Source: Cenococcum geophilum 1.58 | Lineage: Eukaryota > Ascomycota > Dothideomycetes > Gloniales > Gloniaceae | Reading direction: 5' to 3' | DNA length: 64,000 bases | NCBI GenBank assembly: GCA_001692895.1 | Contig: KV748185.1 | Coordinates: 1,550,001 to 1,614,000, forward strand | Shown: in pieces, positions 47,001 to 58,948 of the stretch | How the letters are laid out: each line of letters begins with the position of its first letter | Position numbering within the stretch: position 1 is the first letter of the stretch | Made by a program: the position numbers and the translations under genes | Notes under the pieces: model-generated | What the model was told of the DNA's origin: nothing | The model's input: only the letters and a program-made list of their open reading frames with translations | Database searches by the model: none

Positions 47001-49990
47001 ACGCTATACGCGTACTTTAGACTAGAGTGGCAGATCGAGCGTAGTTAAGGTATTTAGGCTATTTCTTATTCCTAGTGCGTTATTAACCTAGCGTATAGTA
47101 TAGAGGCGTTATACCTCCTTTATTGCCTTACGAATTGCCTTAGCTTATTACACAACAGAGGGAGATGGTAGAGAATTATTAGTTATTCGTGGGTAGGCGC
47201 TAAAGACTAGTAACGTAGGTACGAGTCTATCCGGGCTAGCGGAATTGTTAACAGCTTTAATAGCTATTTGTAAGGTAAGTTCTTTACTAGCGTCCTTTAG
47301 TTCTAAAGAGATAATCTTATATACGCGGCGTAATAGCGCGTAATATTGCTTTACTTTTCCGATACTATTATATGCCTTAATAGGGACTTCCTTAACCTTA
47401 ATTGCCATTGCCTTTATTTATTGTCGGAACTCTATAGATAAGAAGTTCTTTCCTGTATTATAGACGATTTAATTAGGGGGTCCTAGGTAGATATTAATCT
47501 AGTATAACTAAAGGGTATCCTATGCGTTCCTAGCTAACATATCCTTTAAAAATCATGCGGCTTAAAAGGAGGTTAAGAAGTTAACAACTTAGAGTACTGG
47601 CTTGCCACTTAGGTATATAACATTAACGATAATATAGAAGTTAAAGTTATAGTTATCTTTAAGGGTGAACTTAAATCGGCCAGGGGACCTCTAGTTTATT
47701 TAGTAGTAGTAGCAGTATTTTATAAGATGCTTAATTGCCTTAACCTTAACTTTATAGCCTACTCGCTAAAGAACCCTAAGCAATTAGTGAACTAATAGGT
47801 GACCAAAACGACGGTGTAGTTGGCGTAACTCTAACTTAGTTAAATAGCTCTAAGCAACACTCTTTTCTGGTTATTAAAGGAGCAGCTAAGGGTGACCCTA
47901 CTTACGTACAATAGGCACCCGATTATCTCCCTATATAAGCATATTCTTAAGGTTATTAAGCTTAACGCCTAGTTTATCTATATCTCTAATATAAAATAGA
48001 AACGGGGTATTTATGGGAATAACGTGAAAAGTAATATACCCTAAGGGGGTTTAAACCCTAATTGTGCCGAGAGAGATCGTAGTACCTTTGTTAAAACGAA
48101 TTGTGTATTGGCCTGCCGTTAAATGGTTAATCTAAATAGAGCTATTAAGCTGCTAAAGGGCTCGAACTTAAGGTTCTTCTGCTATAGATACTCCTGCGGC
48201 TCTAGTATCCGGCATAATACTATAGAAGACGTTCGCCGAGTATCTATTATTGAAGGAAAACGTAGAGCTCTCCTTTGGCTCGTTAAAGATATTTAACTTT
48301 ATAATAAAATGGAGCGTAAATTAGTTATTAAGAACAGCGACGGTTTGTGTGCCATTTACCTTACTATACTTAGTAAAGTATTAGTTAGGTAAGTAGTCCT
48401 TAATTTCTATATCTATAAGGAGCTGTTTAGTCTTATTAACCTTATCCTTAAGGTCTTTTACGCCTTTATATTAAACCAGGAAGCTTTAGAAGTAGGCCGT
48501 AGTGACTTCGCGATTTTTAACGTTTTTTATACTCTGACGGAACTTATTATATGCCTCTTTTCGCTTATTAAGGGAGTGTCTAGTTAACTAGTAATTTGGC
48601 TTCTTACAAACGTAGTATTTTTTCTAACGATTACTTCGAAATAAACCTCTATAAGGACCTTTACAATTACCTTATAGTTGACGTTAATTATACCCTTTAC
48701 CGTATTCCCTACCACGGCCGCTATATATTTAATTAGTCCAGTTATAATTATGTTAGTTAGGAACGCTTAGTTGGGTAAGGCTTTTGGTATAGAGCTATTA
48801 AGATTCTTGTGTTTATATCATAGTACCTATAACGGAGTGTAGCTCGGCATATACTTCTTTAAACGTATCTATAGGTTTATATAGCGCCAAGTTACACTTA
48901 GGAACGCCACGGCATGCTAAGATAACCTGGTCCCTTAGGCTGTTCTTATTTTAGTAAGTTTTAGTAAGTCCGCATTAGATTTTCTAGAGTTTATTAAAGA
49001 GTAGTTAAAGGCACTCTAGGCGAGTCGTTGTTAGGTTAGAAGCGATAACTCTCTAAAATATAGTCTCCCGCCATTCGGATATATAGAGTTGGCGGTTCTT
49101 ATTAGTTTTAAAGTGGGCTCTAGTAAGCTAAAGCATTATATTAAAGCTATAGTTTTTACCTGTGATATAGTCATAATAGAACGTCGCCACCCGTCCCTTT
49201 AATATAATAGAGAAAGTATAATGGAACTGGTGGCGTTAAATTCTAACCTTATTATAGCAGTTATAAAAGACCTATAGTTTTACTCTGAGTATGTCGTACA
49301 ATTCTCCTTTAAACTTCTTCTCTTTGTCTAAATATACCTTTATTAAATTCGTAACTTCTTAAAATAGAGGCTTATTGGTTAGCTAGGATAGAGGAGTTAA
49401 AGGTAATAAAGGTAGAGGAAGAGCACCTTTAGGTGGTAAAGTACCTCTAGGTAAGAGAGTAGCGTTCTAGGGGTTTCGTTCTAAATTAAAGTTGCCTTCC
49501 AAAGAATATAGGTTGGTTTTGGGTTTCTGTAGTTAATGTATAATCTTAGCTTCCGTCTATACTAGTTCTTCTATACTAGTAAGAACGGCGTAAATATTAC
49601 TAGCAATTAGGTTACCGTCCTTAGTAATATACACCCTATTCCTTTAGAGGGAGTCTTAAAAATCCTAAATAATATTAATATTACTAAGTGCCTAGGTGTC
49701 AGCGGTCCATCCTATAAAATCCTCCCTAAAGTATTCCCATAACTATAAATCGGCGTAATGGCTATCTTGGTAGAATAGAATATAGTATAAGAGAAAGCTG
49801 TTAACTTATTTTGCGGTACAGGTTATTATATTAAAGGTAAATGCGTCCCAATCTTTATTAATAAGTTTCGCGTATATAGCTACCCCTAGTGGTAAGGAGT
49901 CTCTCCAGTCGTTTAGAGTAGCTATAGTTATGTCTTTGGAGGAAGGGAATATTAGTAGTATAGGGATTGTCGTTTAGTACGCGTTTGTGA
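47000..49990 (-). pseudogene. Copia-1 gag, protease and integrase
   Basis: From right to left: gag about 49990-48650; a zinc knuckle near 48600-48640 (YYVCKKPNY, first Cys changed); protease with DTR in place of DTG at 48201-48209; the pre-integrase zinc region near 47850-47720 (HRRFGH...CYYY); integrase with YNTGKNFLSIEF near 47440 (Asp lost); and an 86-codon open stretch 47148-47408 (MAIKVKEVPIKAYNSIGK). That stretch is a genuine in-frame remnant of integrase, not a shadow. Confidence 0.85.
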
Positions 49991-49999
49991 CGTATATTT

Positions 50000-50185
50000 G
50001 CGATTATAGGGCTTAGGACTAGTTCTAGCCTTAAATTATAAAGACTTATAAAGCGTNTTNTTCTNNNTAATAGACGNAAGAATCTATAATCTNNNNAAGG
50101 CTTAGGACCAGTTCTGGCCTTTAAATCCTTAGATTTATAGAAGAGTTCTATTTAAGGTTTAGGACCAGTTCTAACCTTAAAAGAT
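50000..50185 (-). repeat. Three degenerate repeats in Copia-1 leader
   Basis: Units containing GGCTTAGGACCAGTTCTGG occur at about 50008-50037, 50097-50126 and 50154-50183, spaced 57-90 bp. Runs of N at 50057-50096 lie between the first two, suggesting poorly resolved sequence. Confidence 0.7.
50057..50096. other. Unread bases
   Basis: Ns at 50057, 50060, 50065-50067, 50077 and 50093-50096. Single Ns also at 10001, 53497, 59244, 59256 and 62697. They mark low-quality or collapsed repeat positions. Confidence 0.9.
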
Positions 50186-50285
50186 AGCTTCCCTTAGCAC
50201 GAGTAGCACTAATACAGTAGCTTATCTCTTCTTAGTGAATACCTAGCTGTTCTATAGCATAACTATAAAGTTAACCACTAATTAG

Positions 50286-50489
50286 TATTAGTTACATAAG
50301 GGGGATATTACGTAGCTACGGTTCGTAGATAATATAATGTTTTTTGTTTCTTATTCTTTATAGATAGGGGTAAGGGTTAAGGAACTTAAGGTTCCTCGCT
50401 ACGGTAGTGCCGCGGCGACACGTGACGGCAACTTGCCTTACATAACGGCAATTTGCCTTACATGGCGGCAATTTGCCCTATTCTTAACA
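50286..50489 (-). repeat. Copia-1 5' LTR (right)
   Basis: TATTAGTTAC...CTTAACA, 204 bp, followed by the TSD ataat. Confidence 0.95.
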
Positions 50490-53113
50490 ATAATACTTTA
50501 TAAAGCTTAATATAGTTACTGCCTTTAATTAAATCTGTATTTATAAAGGAAATAAGATATATATAGCTTTCTATATATAATAAAGACTTTTTAAATACCT
50601 ACTAATACTATTTAGTATAAAAAATAGTCCTAGTAGGTTTTAGTAATATCTTAATAATATCTTTATTTATTAATTTTTACTTTTTAAGCATTAAAAGCAT
50701 ATCTAAATAGTCCTTAAACGCCTACGAGACGTAGGCTTATAAGGCAATATTAAGAAATATAAGTTCTACATATTTAAAGTTACATACTTAGGCCTAATTA
50801 TATCCTATAATAAAATTAAAATAGATATTAAAAAAAATTGCTATAATTATAAACTAGGAAAGTCCTAGTAGTATATAAAATATTTAAGGATTTCTAGGAT
50901 TCGCAAATTTCTACTATTAATCCATTAATTACTTTTTAAAAATTATTTAGCTATTAGTAAACTTAATAAGGAAAAATATAAGATTTAAATAGACTACTAA
51001 ATATAAATAAGCTTTTAATAACCTAAAATATTATTTTATAACTGCTTTAATTCTTATCTACTTTAATCCGGACCTTAAATATATTATTAAAATAGACTTA
51101 TTTAATTATATACTAGGATAAATATTATCGTAATATAATAAGAACGGCGAGCTATACCTAGTAGCCTTTCTCTCCCAAAAACTTACCCCTATTAAATTAA
51201 ACTATAAGGTATATAATAAGGAATTACTTATAATTGTTAAATACTTTAAATAATAGCGTTTAGAACTTAAAGGATTATTATTCCTAATACGCGTATTAAT
51301 AGACTATAAAACCTGCAGTACTTTATAACTATAAAGTAATTAATATAGCGCTAAATTTATTAGGCTAAATACCTCTTATAATTTAACTTTAAGATTATAT
51401 ACTAACCTAGTAAACTTAATTAAAAGCCTAACTTATTAATATAATAATTATAGGACTTACTTATAAACGCCTTTAATAAACGGATTATAAATTAATTGTA
51501 AATTCTACTGCCTCCTAAACAGTTTAAAAAACAACACCCTATATTTTTAAATATGGAGCTTAATAGGAATAAATTAGAAATTAATAAGTGGGATATAGAA
51601 ATTAATAAATTAATAGAGCACGAATATAAGAATAACCCTTAAATAGTAGATATAATAAAAGCAATTTAAATAGGGAAATAGTACTATAAGGATATTACAC
51701 TTACTAAATGCGAAATCTATAATAATTAGTTATACTATTAATAGAAGATAATAGGCCCGGATACCGAACCCTTATAATTTAAGATACTTAAATTTATATA
51801 TAATTTCCTTATAGTAGGGCATCCTAGCTATATAAAGACCTATAAGATTATCTAATAAGTATATTACTAGCCTATAATATATAACTATATATAAAAATAT
51901 ATTTAAGTATATAGAATGTGCGTATATAGGAAGACCTTTTATATAAAGAAGTAAGGAATACTTTAACTATTGCCAATTCTAATACAAAGATAGCGAGATA
52001 TTTTAATTAACTTTGTAGTTAACCTGCCTAATAATAATAGGTTTATAAATATTATAATAGTTATTAACTATCTTATAAAAATATAATATATAATTCCTAT
52101 AGACTTAATTAATGCAATATTAGTAGCTAAATATTTTATTAAGTACGTTTTTAAGCTATATAGACTTCCTAATTTAATAATATCTAATTATAAAAGCCAG
52201 TTTGTTTTAAGCTTCTAATAAGCCCTATATAAATAATTAAGTATATAAATATAACTCTTACCTATATTTTATTTAGAGATAGATAATTAAACTAAAATTA
52301 TAAATATAATTATAGAATAATACTTATAAATATACTACTCCTACCTATAAAATAATCAGGAAAAGTAGCTACCTTTAGCTAAGTTTGCTGTAAATAATAT
52401 AAGAAACGAATTAATAGGTATAATGCCGTTTTACGCAACCTATAGATAAGACCCTTAACTTAGATTTAAATTATAACCCAAAATTAATATAACAGGACCT
52501 ATAATTAAGAGGATTTAACTAATTAATGTATATAACTTTACTAATTAAATAAAGTAGTTAATGGAATTATTATAAAGTAAATTAGCGTACGCTTAAATAG
52601 TATAGAAATAGTATATAAGTGGAGAATAAGCTTCTATATAGGATTTTAAGGAAGGTAATATAGTTTACCTAAATATATCAAACCTAAAGACTTAATAACC
52701 CTTAAAAAAACTAGACTAGAAGTTTACGGGCCTATATTAAATTAAGAAGAAACTAAGCCTATATACTTATAAGCTTAAACTACTAATTAAGATAAAAATA
52801 CATCTAACGTTTTATGTAAACTTACTATAACCTTTAAAAGGTAAACCTTTAACTTGCGAAGTGCCGCCGCTACCTTTTATAATTATTAATAATAGTAACA
52901 ATTCTTACTTTATTAACTTAATTAATATAATATATAATGGAAAACACGATCTAAATAATTTAAACTTTTTATTAAGTAAAAAGAATATAAAATATAAACC
53001 TAGGAAATTTATAACTAGATTAAGGCCGACACGCCTTCCTTAGTAAAAGAATTTTATAAGGACTATCCTTTACGGCTTACTTTAGCTAAATGGATATAAT
53101 ATAAAGGTAAATA
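50490..53113 (+). pseudogene. Gypsy-E RT, RNase H and integrase
   Basis: RT resumes with the catalytic box YLNN (50647-50661). RNase H lies near 51090-51300. The integrase core, about 52000-52320, has all three acidic residues altered (LINFV, ISNYKSQF, EIDN-stop-TK). The C-terminal region ends in a 60-codon open stretch (52861-53043, YFINLINIIYNGKHDL) that resembles a decayed chromodomain-like tail. LINE-2 is inserted just beyond, at 53129. Confidence 0.78.
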
Positions 53114-53128
53114 ACTGCTACTTAATAT

Positions 53129-55541
53129 TAATTAATAATTCATTGCTTAACGTCCGATTTGGATCCCTATTAGGCCCACGCGGACTACTCCTTATTTATA
53201 TATAGGGAGAAAACTCTATTTAAGAAAAATAAGAAAACCCCGTGATCCATCTCCCCGCCTTTTAGGACTCGCCTACTTAGCGCCTGCGAGTCGCCTATGG
53301 TGCTCTACTACCTTACTGTTTAACCTCCTTGGGAACCACTGCTGCCGTAACAAGCCTACGGACGCGCTAGTATCACAAACTATTACTCTACTACTGTAGA
53401 GTTACTAGGGGGCACCTACTGCTCGCCCCCTTGCCTTTTATTACCATTTCCCTTATAACCCGGAACTGATTTAGCACATTTTAACTAATAAGCCACTNGG
53501 TAACCGCCTTAAGGCCTTTTTATATTAAGAGTAGTGTATTATAGTTCTCTATGCCAGCTACTGAGAGCATTATTTCTCAATTGGTGTGTAGGGGGCATAG
53601 CAGTATTACGTGTTTTGGTGTCTGTCTTGGCCAGCCACATTTGCATCTCGGGCTACCTACTAGAACACCTACCCAGTAAAGCCAATCTTTTAGTCCTATT
53701 ATTCCTGTTCTTAAGAGTATTGCTATTATATTTTCTGCCTTTATTAGGCCTTCTTGGAGCCCTTAGGTATTTACCCCCTATGGCGTTAACCATGCTATAG
53801 CTTGGGTTTATCTTACCTAAGTTAGCCTCTATACCTTTAACTCCTATTTGCCTCTCTAGCGTTAGTCTAACCAGTATTGTATTGCGGTAGATGGTTTCCT
53901 AGCATTCTTGTGTGTTCTACTTTAGCTCCTTTCTCTGTCTTACTATTATCTTTACTAACCTCTTACGCGTCTCCCTTTCTCCTCTATATGGGCCTAGGCC
54001 CTAAAGCGGTACCATTCTTCTTCTGCTTTCTTTACCTGTTTCTCTAATATCTCTTCCCTACTTTAGAGTTGTTGGTTTATTCTCCTACGGGGCACCCTAG
54101 GGTCCCTCTATAGTTTACTTAGGCGTGTCTTAATGTACTTTATAACATTAGAGTTGCGTTTATTTTACGTCCTTTATATTATAGCGGCTTTAATATATAA
54201 CTATAGGGGGGGAATATTGGATTCCTTCTTAAGCAGTGCTGTGGCCGTTCGCTTGTACCCGCCTGTAATACTCTAGAGGTAAACTATCTAGACCTTTTAA
54301 AGTGGTTTAAGGAGTAATTTAGGGGGGCCCTTCTTAGTTTCTCTAATGGCCCAAATACTAGATCTATATGTCATAGTTGGCCGGATAACTGCTGTATATA
54401 GTAGGCGTGACCTCTAGAAGCATGGACCCTATATGGAGTTAACAATCCTGGATAAAGCGATAAACTGTGCTTGGCCTTTACGGGCCGCTTGCGCCGTATA
54501 TACGCTCCACCGGAGCTTGCTGTCTACCCATACTCCTAATACCCTTAGGCCCTGAACTGGTTAACCCCTAAAGCCTTAGATGCGAATTATATGCTGGAGA
54601 TCTGCAGATTGGTTGCGTTTTCTTGTGAAATAGATTAGCTGGTATTTCTCTGGTAAGAATTGGACTCTATAACGTTTTACCTATTCTATATAAGTGTTAT
54701 AGGCTTTCTCTAGTGTTCTGCAATTCTCTACGGCTGTTGGCCCATATATAATTAGGTTTGTGTCGTTAATAAAGCCTATCCCCTAGGTCGCCTCTTCCTT
54801 AAAGGAGTTAAGCAGGTTGCTTATAAAGAAAAGGAAGAGTATAGGCAAGAGGGGTGATCCTTATGGTATTCCTGTTGCAACTGCGATGGGGGGGCTCTGG
54901 TATCCGCTAAAGACTAGTGATATTTCTTTCTGGCCTGTAAACCCTTAGACAAATTGTATAATCCATTCTAGGAAGCCCTTTGCCCTAAGGATATGCAGGA
55001 GACGCTTATGGGGTATATTGTTGTAGGCACCACTAATGTCTAAGCTAAGCATTGATACTATGAAGTCCTTTCGCATCACCCATGCAGATTTAATGGTGGT
55101 AGCGAGTAGCGTAAGTGCTAATAGTGTTAAGCGGTTCTTTCTTGCCCCTATTTAGCTTTGTGGTAGTAGGGTATGTTCCTCTGCCGTGTCTGCTATGTGT
55201 TCCGCTATTACCCTTTCTAAGATCTTACTAAGGGTGTTTTCTAAGGCAATAGGGCGGTAGCTTCCTGGGATTGAGTAATCTGCTTTGCCTTCTTTTTGTA
55301 GGATAACCGTCGTTATAGATCTTCCGAGTCGCGGGTAGTAGCCTATAGCAAAGCATACTCTGGCTACATCTGCAAGCCAAGGTGCTATAAGTGGCCCACA
55401 GGTTTTTAGGGCCTTATTTGGAATCCCATCTAGTCCTGGTGCTGTATTGTTTAAAAGGCGGCTAATGGTTCTAGCCATTTCCTCTGTTGTTATGTCGCTG
55501 TCGACCCGCAGGCGAGTCACCGGTGTTTCGCCCGTGATATC
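53129..55541 (-). mobile_element. LINE-2 copy, 5'-truncated
   Basis: Non-LTR retrotransposon on the minus strand with a perfect 15-bp TSD actgctacttaatat (53114-53128 and 55542-55556). The 3' end is at the left, without a clear poly-A. Its tail (53150-53260) matches the right end of the element at 58067. Truncated inside RT at the 5' end. It is less mutated than Gypsy-E. One N lies at 53497. Confidence 0.9.
53270..55541 (-). pseudogene. LINE-2 ORF2 remnant (reverse transcriptase)
   Basis: The best frame begins at the truncation. 55541-55152 is open and shows NTAPGLDGIPNKAL and SYRPIALENTLSK (RT blocks 1-2); its apparent first codons up to 55571 belong to Gypsy-E. Next come SLDISGAYNNI (about 55040, YDNV box with Asp lost), the SPLLPILF block (about 54860) and a catalytic FIND at 54762-54773 in place of F-x-D-D. 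The C-terminal part runs on to about 53270 (AAVVPKE). No RNase H domain was recognised. A plus-strand 88-codon frame at 53534 is a shadow. Confidence 0.85.
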
Positions 55542-55556
55542 ACTGCTACTTAATAT

Positions 55557-55918
55557 AAATATACAAAACATAATAGTAGGAAGCTTAAAATTAAAAAGAA
55601 CTTAAAATATATTATAATGTTTATAATATAATTATATAATACGCAAGATATTAAGAAACTTTAACCGCTAGTTAAAGTTATCTAATTAGTTAAATTTGCC
55701 TTACTAAGACCTATTATAAAGATATTAGTTCTGCTTACCGCCTTAATTAAGCTAATAGCGATTTTTTATCTCGGGGATAGAAAATCCTAATTAGCCTATT
55801 TAATAATAGAATTAGTAAAACTCTATACTGCTACCTAATGCGAAAATATAATATATAATAAGTTATAAGTCTTAACTAAAATTAAATTATTTAGACCTTT
55901 AGCTAAAAGGGGGAGTAC
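55557..55918 (+). repeat. Gypsy-E 3' UTR with palindromic module and polypurine tract
   Basis: Palindromes at 55657-55679 (AACTTTAACCG / CTAGTTAAAGTT) and 55760-55786 (GATTTTTTATCTC / GGGGATAGAAAATC). Relative to Gypsy-B and Copia-1 the second half of the module (about 55715-55840) is inverted. The polypurine tract AAAAGGGGGAGTAC (55905-55918) abuts the 3' LTR. Confidence 0.78.
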
Positions 55919-56000
55919 TATAATAGGACTAGCCTAGTTATAGTAGTAATATCTTAATAAAATACTTAATAGATAAATTCCAACGCTTGAACTAAATTCT
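55919..56000 (+). repeat. Gypsy-E 3' LTR, first 82 bp
   Basis: TATAATAGGACTAGCC... matches the 5' LTR start at 33201. It is interrupted by A3 at 56001, so the rest lies outside the window. Confidence 0.85.
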
Positions 56001-56423
56001 TATAATAGAACCTTATAGCAAGCACTACGATAGGCTTATTATTAGGTTAGGTGTATAGGTAATGTAAATTAAAGTCACAACGTAATAATAATTGGTGGAG
56101 TAGTTGCCTAATAGATTAACTCTAATTATATTCTAAAAATTACTATAAGGAAGGAACTATCTAGGTAGGGATTATAGCCCTTTAAATATATAACCGTACT
56201 TCTATAAAATTCTTCTTTTATATAATATATGTATACTTTATATACTTAGTTATAGATTATATAGATCCTATAAATTATATAGATTATATTATATAACCTT
56301 AGTTACTATTCCTTGTTATATAGTTCTATTAGCTCTATTTTAGACTATATTTAAATTAACTAACTAGCTTCTTCCGATTCCTCTCTAAGTAGTTATAATA
56401 TTATACTTAAAGCGTTTGTAATA
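56001..56423 (-). repeat. A3 3' LTR
   Basis: TATAATAGAACC...GTTTGTAATA, 423 bp, reverse-complement match to the A4 LTRs. Confidence 0.9.
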
Positions 56424-57260
56424 CTATCTCCCTCCTTTTTATCTTTATCTTTAAAGATTCCTAATATCTTTAAGATATTTACTAGAGGTGTAATATCTAT
56501 CTAATTAATTTAGTTAATATTATTACTTATTATACCTAAAGCAATTTCTTCTTCCTTAACTGTTTGTTATGCTTATACTGCTACTATAATACTATCTCTT
56601 AGTAAGATTATACTATCTCCGTATTCTCGCTATTTAAAAAAGGGGTTAGTTTATATTGCGTTAGTAAACCTATCTTTATAATAACCGTCCTTTTACTTAA
56701 AGTATACTAAAGTAAACATTTATTTATCTTGTAATATTTACTCTATCTTTAATATTAAATATACGCAACCTATTACTCTTAATAGCCGTCTAGTTCCCTA
56801 ATTAATTTATCTTAGGGTCTTATGTTTAATCTATTACCATATAACTAGATAATAAACTATCTATTACTTTAGTAGAGTTACGCCATTTCTATAATATAGA
56901 ACGGGAGGCTACTAATACTTAATAATAGGCCCTTAAGTCTCGTCTTATAGCGTCCGCTTAGTTAATCCGTCTTAAAAAGATTTATAAAAAGGTTTATTTT
57001 AAGGAGTAGAAACTTATAAAATAAGGGTTATAGGAACTTAGTAATAAAAAAACGGATTCTTTTTCTACCGAGAAGGAAATAGATCTAAGTAGTTCGGTAA
57101 CTACTCTTCTTAGGTCCCCCTTAGGTGACTTATTCTTTAGTAATCCTTCTTTATTAATATTACCTAACCTAATCTCTTTTAATACTTCTATACCTTTCCT
57201 ATAATATTCTTTAAATTCTTTAATAGCTCCTAGGTAGTCTTATTATAGCCTATCTATTTT
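56424..57260 (+). pseudogene. Antisense accessory ORF remnant of A3
   Basis: Same position and frame style as in A2 and A4. The block near 57060-57200 reads SNKKTDSFSTEKEIDLSSS, then LRSPLG and SFNTSIPFL-like pieces. Upstream is an Ala/Lys/Arg-rich helical stretch with Q-type stops. It converges on pol and overlaps the chromodomain end. Confidence 0.5.
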
Positions 57261-58581
57261 ACCTTATACTATATTTTATTATTAATATCTTTATAGCTAA
57301 TAATCTTTAAAACTTACTATTTATCTTCTTCTTATCCTCTATACGTATCTGCCTTATAAACTAGTAGCTTAATATTCCTATATGCTAGCTCTAGCATCGT
57401 AATGTACTATATAGGGTAGATCTTTATTTTAGCTAGTAGGTTTAACTTAAATATAACTAATAAAATCCTCTATTTAATTTTAAAAGGTCCTAGTCTAATA
57501 TAGTCTAATTTCTTACTTAGTTGTTAACTCTTAAAAAATTTATATAGTAGCTAACACTTTATCCCCCTCCTTAAGATCTGGTCCCTTAGATCTCTTAGTA
57601 TTATAATACTTTTTTATTTTTTTCTATACTCTCTTTATTAATTCTATAAGGTCTATATAAAGATTTATTAGTATCTTTATTCTTTCTTTAGCTATACTAC
57701 TTATTTTCTTTATTTATTATAGTAATAACGATATTCTTAGCTTATATCTAGAATTTGCCTTAAATAATAATATGCCTATCCCTTTTTGTGATATTATATT
57801 ATATATAAACTATATAATTAGTAGTAATAATACCTAATTATTTTACGCGTAATTAATATAGTGTTTTAGATACTGCTCTAGTATCTAATTTAGTCTTTCC
57901 GTTTAACTATCTATTTGCGGATAATACGCGGTAAAAGTTACTACTCTAACTCCTTATTCCGCTAAGAATACCTCTTAAAATACTATTATAAATCTTAGAT
58001 CTCTATCTAATATAATTTTATTTAGTACTCTATATTTTATAAACACTTCTTTAATATAGGTTCTAGGCCGTCGAAATCGGACTCTGCACCTATACGTAGT
58101 AACGGCTACGAACCTGGTCTTTAAAGTTTAGATCCAGAGCCAACGCAAAGACGTCGCATAGCGTGCGGACAGGACCTGTGGTGGTTGTAGGCGTTAAGGG
58201 CGGTGGTGAAAAATTTTCAGATGGTGAGATCTTGAAAACTACTACTGTTGGCTCTCTATAGTACGACGACTACTATATTCTCTTATCTAGGGCACCTATA
58301 CGATCTAACATGGATGCACAGTATTCGATATTACCCCCCGTCCCCTAGTAGAAAGCATTAACAACCTTATATTAACGAATAAGCAAACGCGAATAAACGA
58401 ACGAACGAGTAAATATACGGCCCCTCTAAACCCCTAGGGCGATCGCCCGCGGAGCATGCGGTCACTCGCCGTACTGCTATAATACTACTAAAAGCGGCAG
58501 CTAGATAACCCCGTACGGTTTTCCTTGTCTCCTCTTAATAAAGTGGTGCCCTTAGAGAGGGCCTAGTGACTAGGGCCTAGG

Positions 58582-58589
58582 TATAAAAG
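58582..58589 (+). promoter_or_regulatory. TATA-like box in the 1-kb element
   Basis: TATAAAAG lies 160 bp upstream of the small ORF at 58749 and could mark an internal promoter. This is a motif match only. Confidence 0.3.
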
Positions 58590-58748
58590 ATACCCAGATA
58601 TATACACACACATCCCGCTTTTATCTTTTAGTTTTAGGATAGTAGAACAGATAAATCCCCCTTACGCCTTTAATAGGCCTTAGGGGGGGGGAGGCATGGC
58701 GTATATAGTAATAATTAACAAGAGATAGCATATAGGGGTGGTTAAGAT

Positions 58749-58948
58749 ATGGGGCACAACTACAAGCACATAGCAATTGATCGGCAAGGCCTAGCTAGGA
58801 CGTAGTGAACCCTAGCTTTAGATAAGCTAGAGAAGAAAGCAGTGGTTTCTAAGGAGTTTAAAACATCTAAGAAGGAGGACAAGCTATAGGCCCGCAGGGC
58901 CGCTGCTCGTACAGGTATGGTAATTTGGGGTTTTTCATCCTACTGAGG
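58749..58948 (+). pseudogene. Small basic ORF in the 1-kb element
   Basis: ATG 58749-58751 begins MGHNYKHIAIDRQGLART, then two stops (TAG, TGA), then a Lys/Arg/Ala-rich stretch (LDKLEKKAVVSKEFKT, ARRAAARTG) ending GFSSY at a TGA. The second half resembles the C-terminus of LINE-2 ORF2 (AAVVPKE, GFSY), so it may be an ORF end fused to another start. Product unknown. Confidence 0.45.

Larger units (their letters stand above)
44507..50489 (-). mobile_element. Copia-1, complete Ty1/copia element
   Basis: 5983-bp minus-strand element with two 204-bp LTRs (44507-44710, 50286-50489) and a perfect 5-bp TSD ataat (44502-44506, 50490-50494). The copia order gag - protease - integrase - RT - RNase H is seen on the minus strand. 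It has moderate RIP damage. Unread bases (N) cluster at 50057-50096 in the leader. It is inserted in Gypsy-E RT. Confidence 0.96.
33201..56000 (+). mobile_element. Gypsy-E, old element broken by five insertions
   Basis: Plus-strand Ty3/gypsy element visible in pieces 33201-33866, 34528-35439, 43409-44506, 50490-53128 and 55542-56000. The 5' LTR is at 33201; the 3' LTR begins at 55919 and is cut by A3 at 56001. Joined, the pieces give gag, protease, RT, RNase H and integrase in order. It is the most AT-rich and stop-ridden element here, with nearly every RIP-type site changed, as expected for a host of five later insertions. Confidence 0.85.

Noticed and set aside
53534..53800. 88-codon Leu-rich plus-strand frame resembling a membrane protein
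   Set aside because: Exactly antisense to LINE-2 ORF2; hydrophobicity follows from the opposite coding strand.
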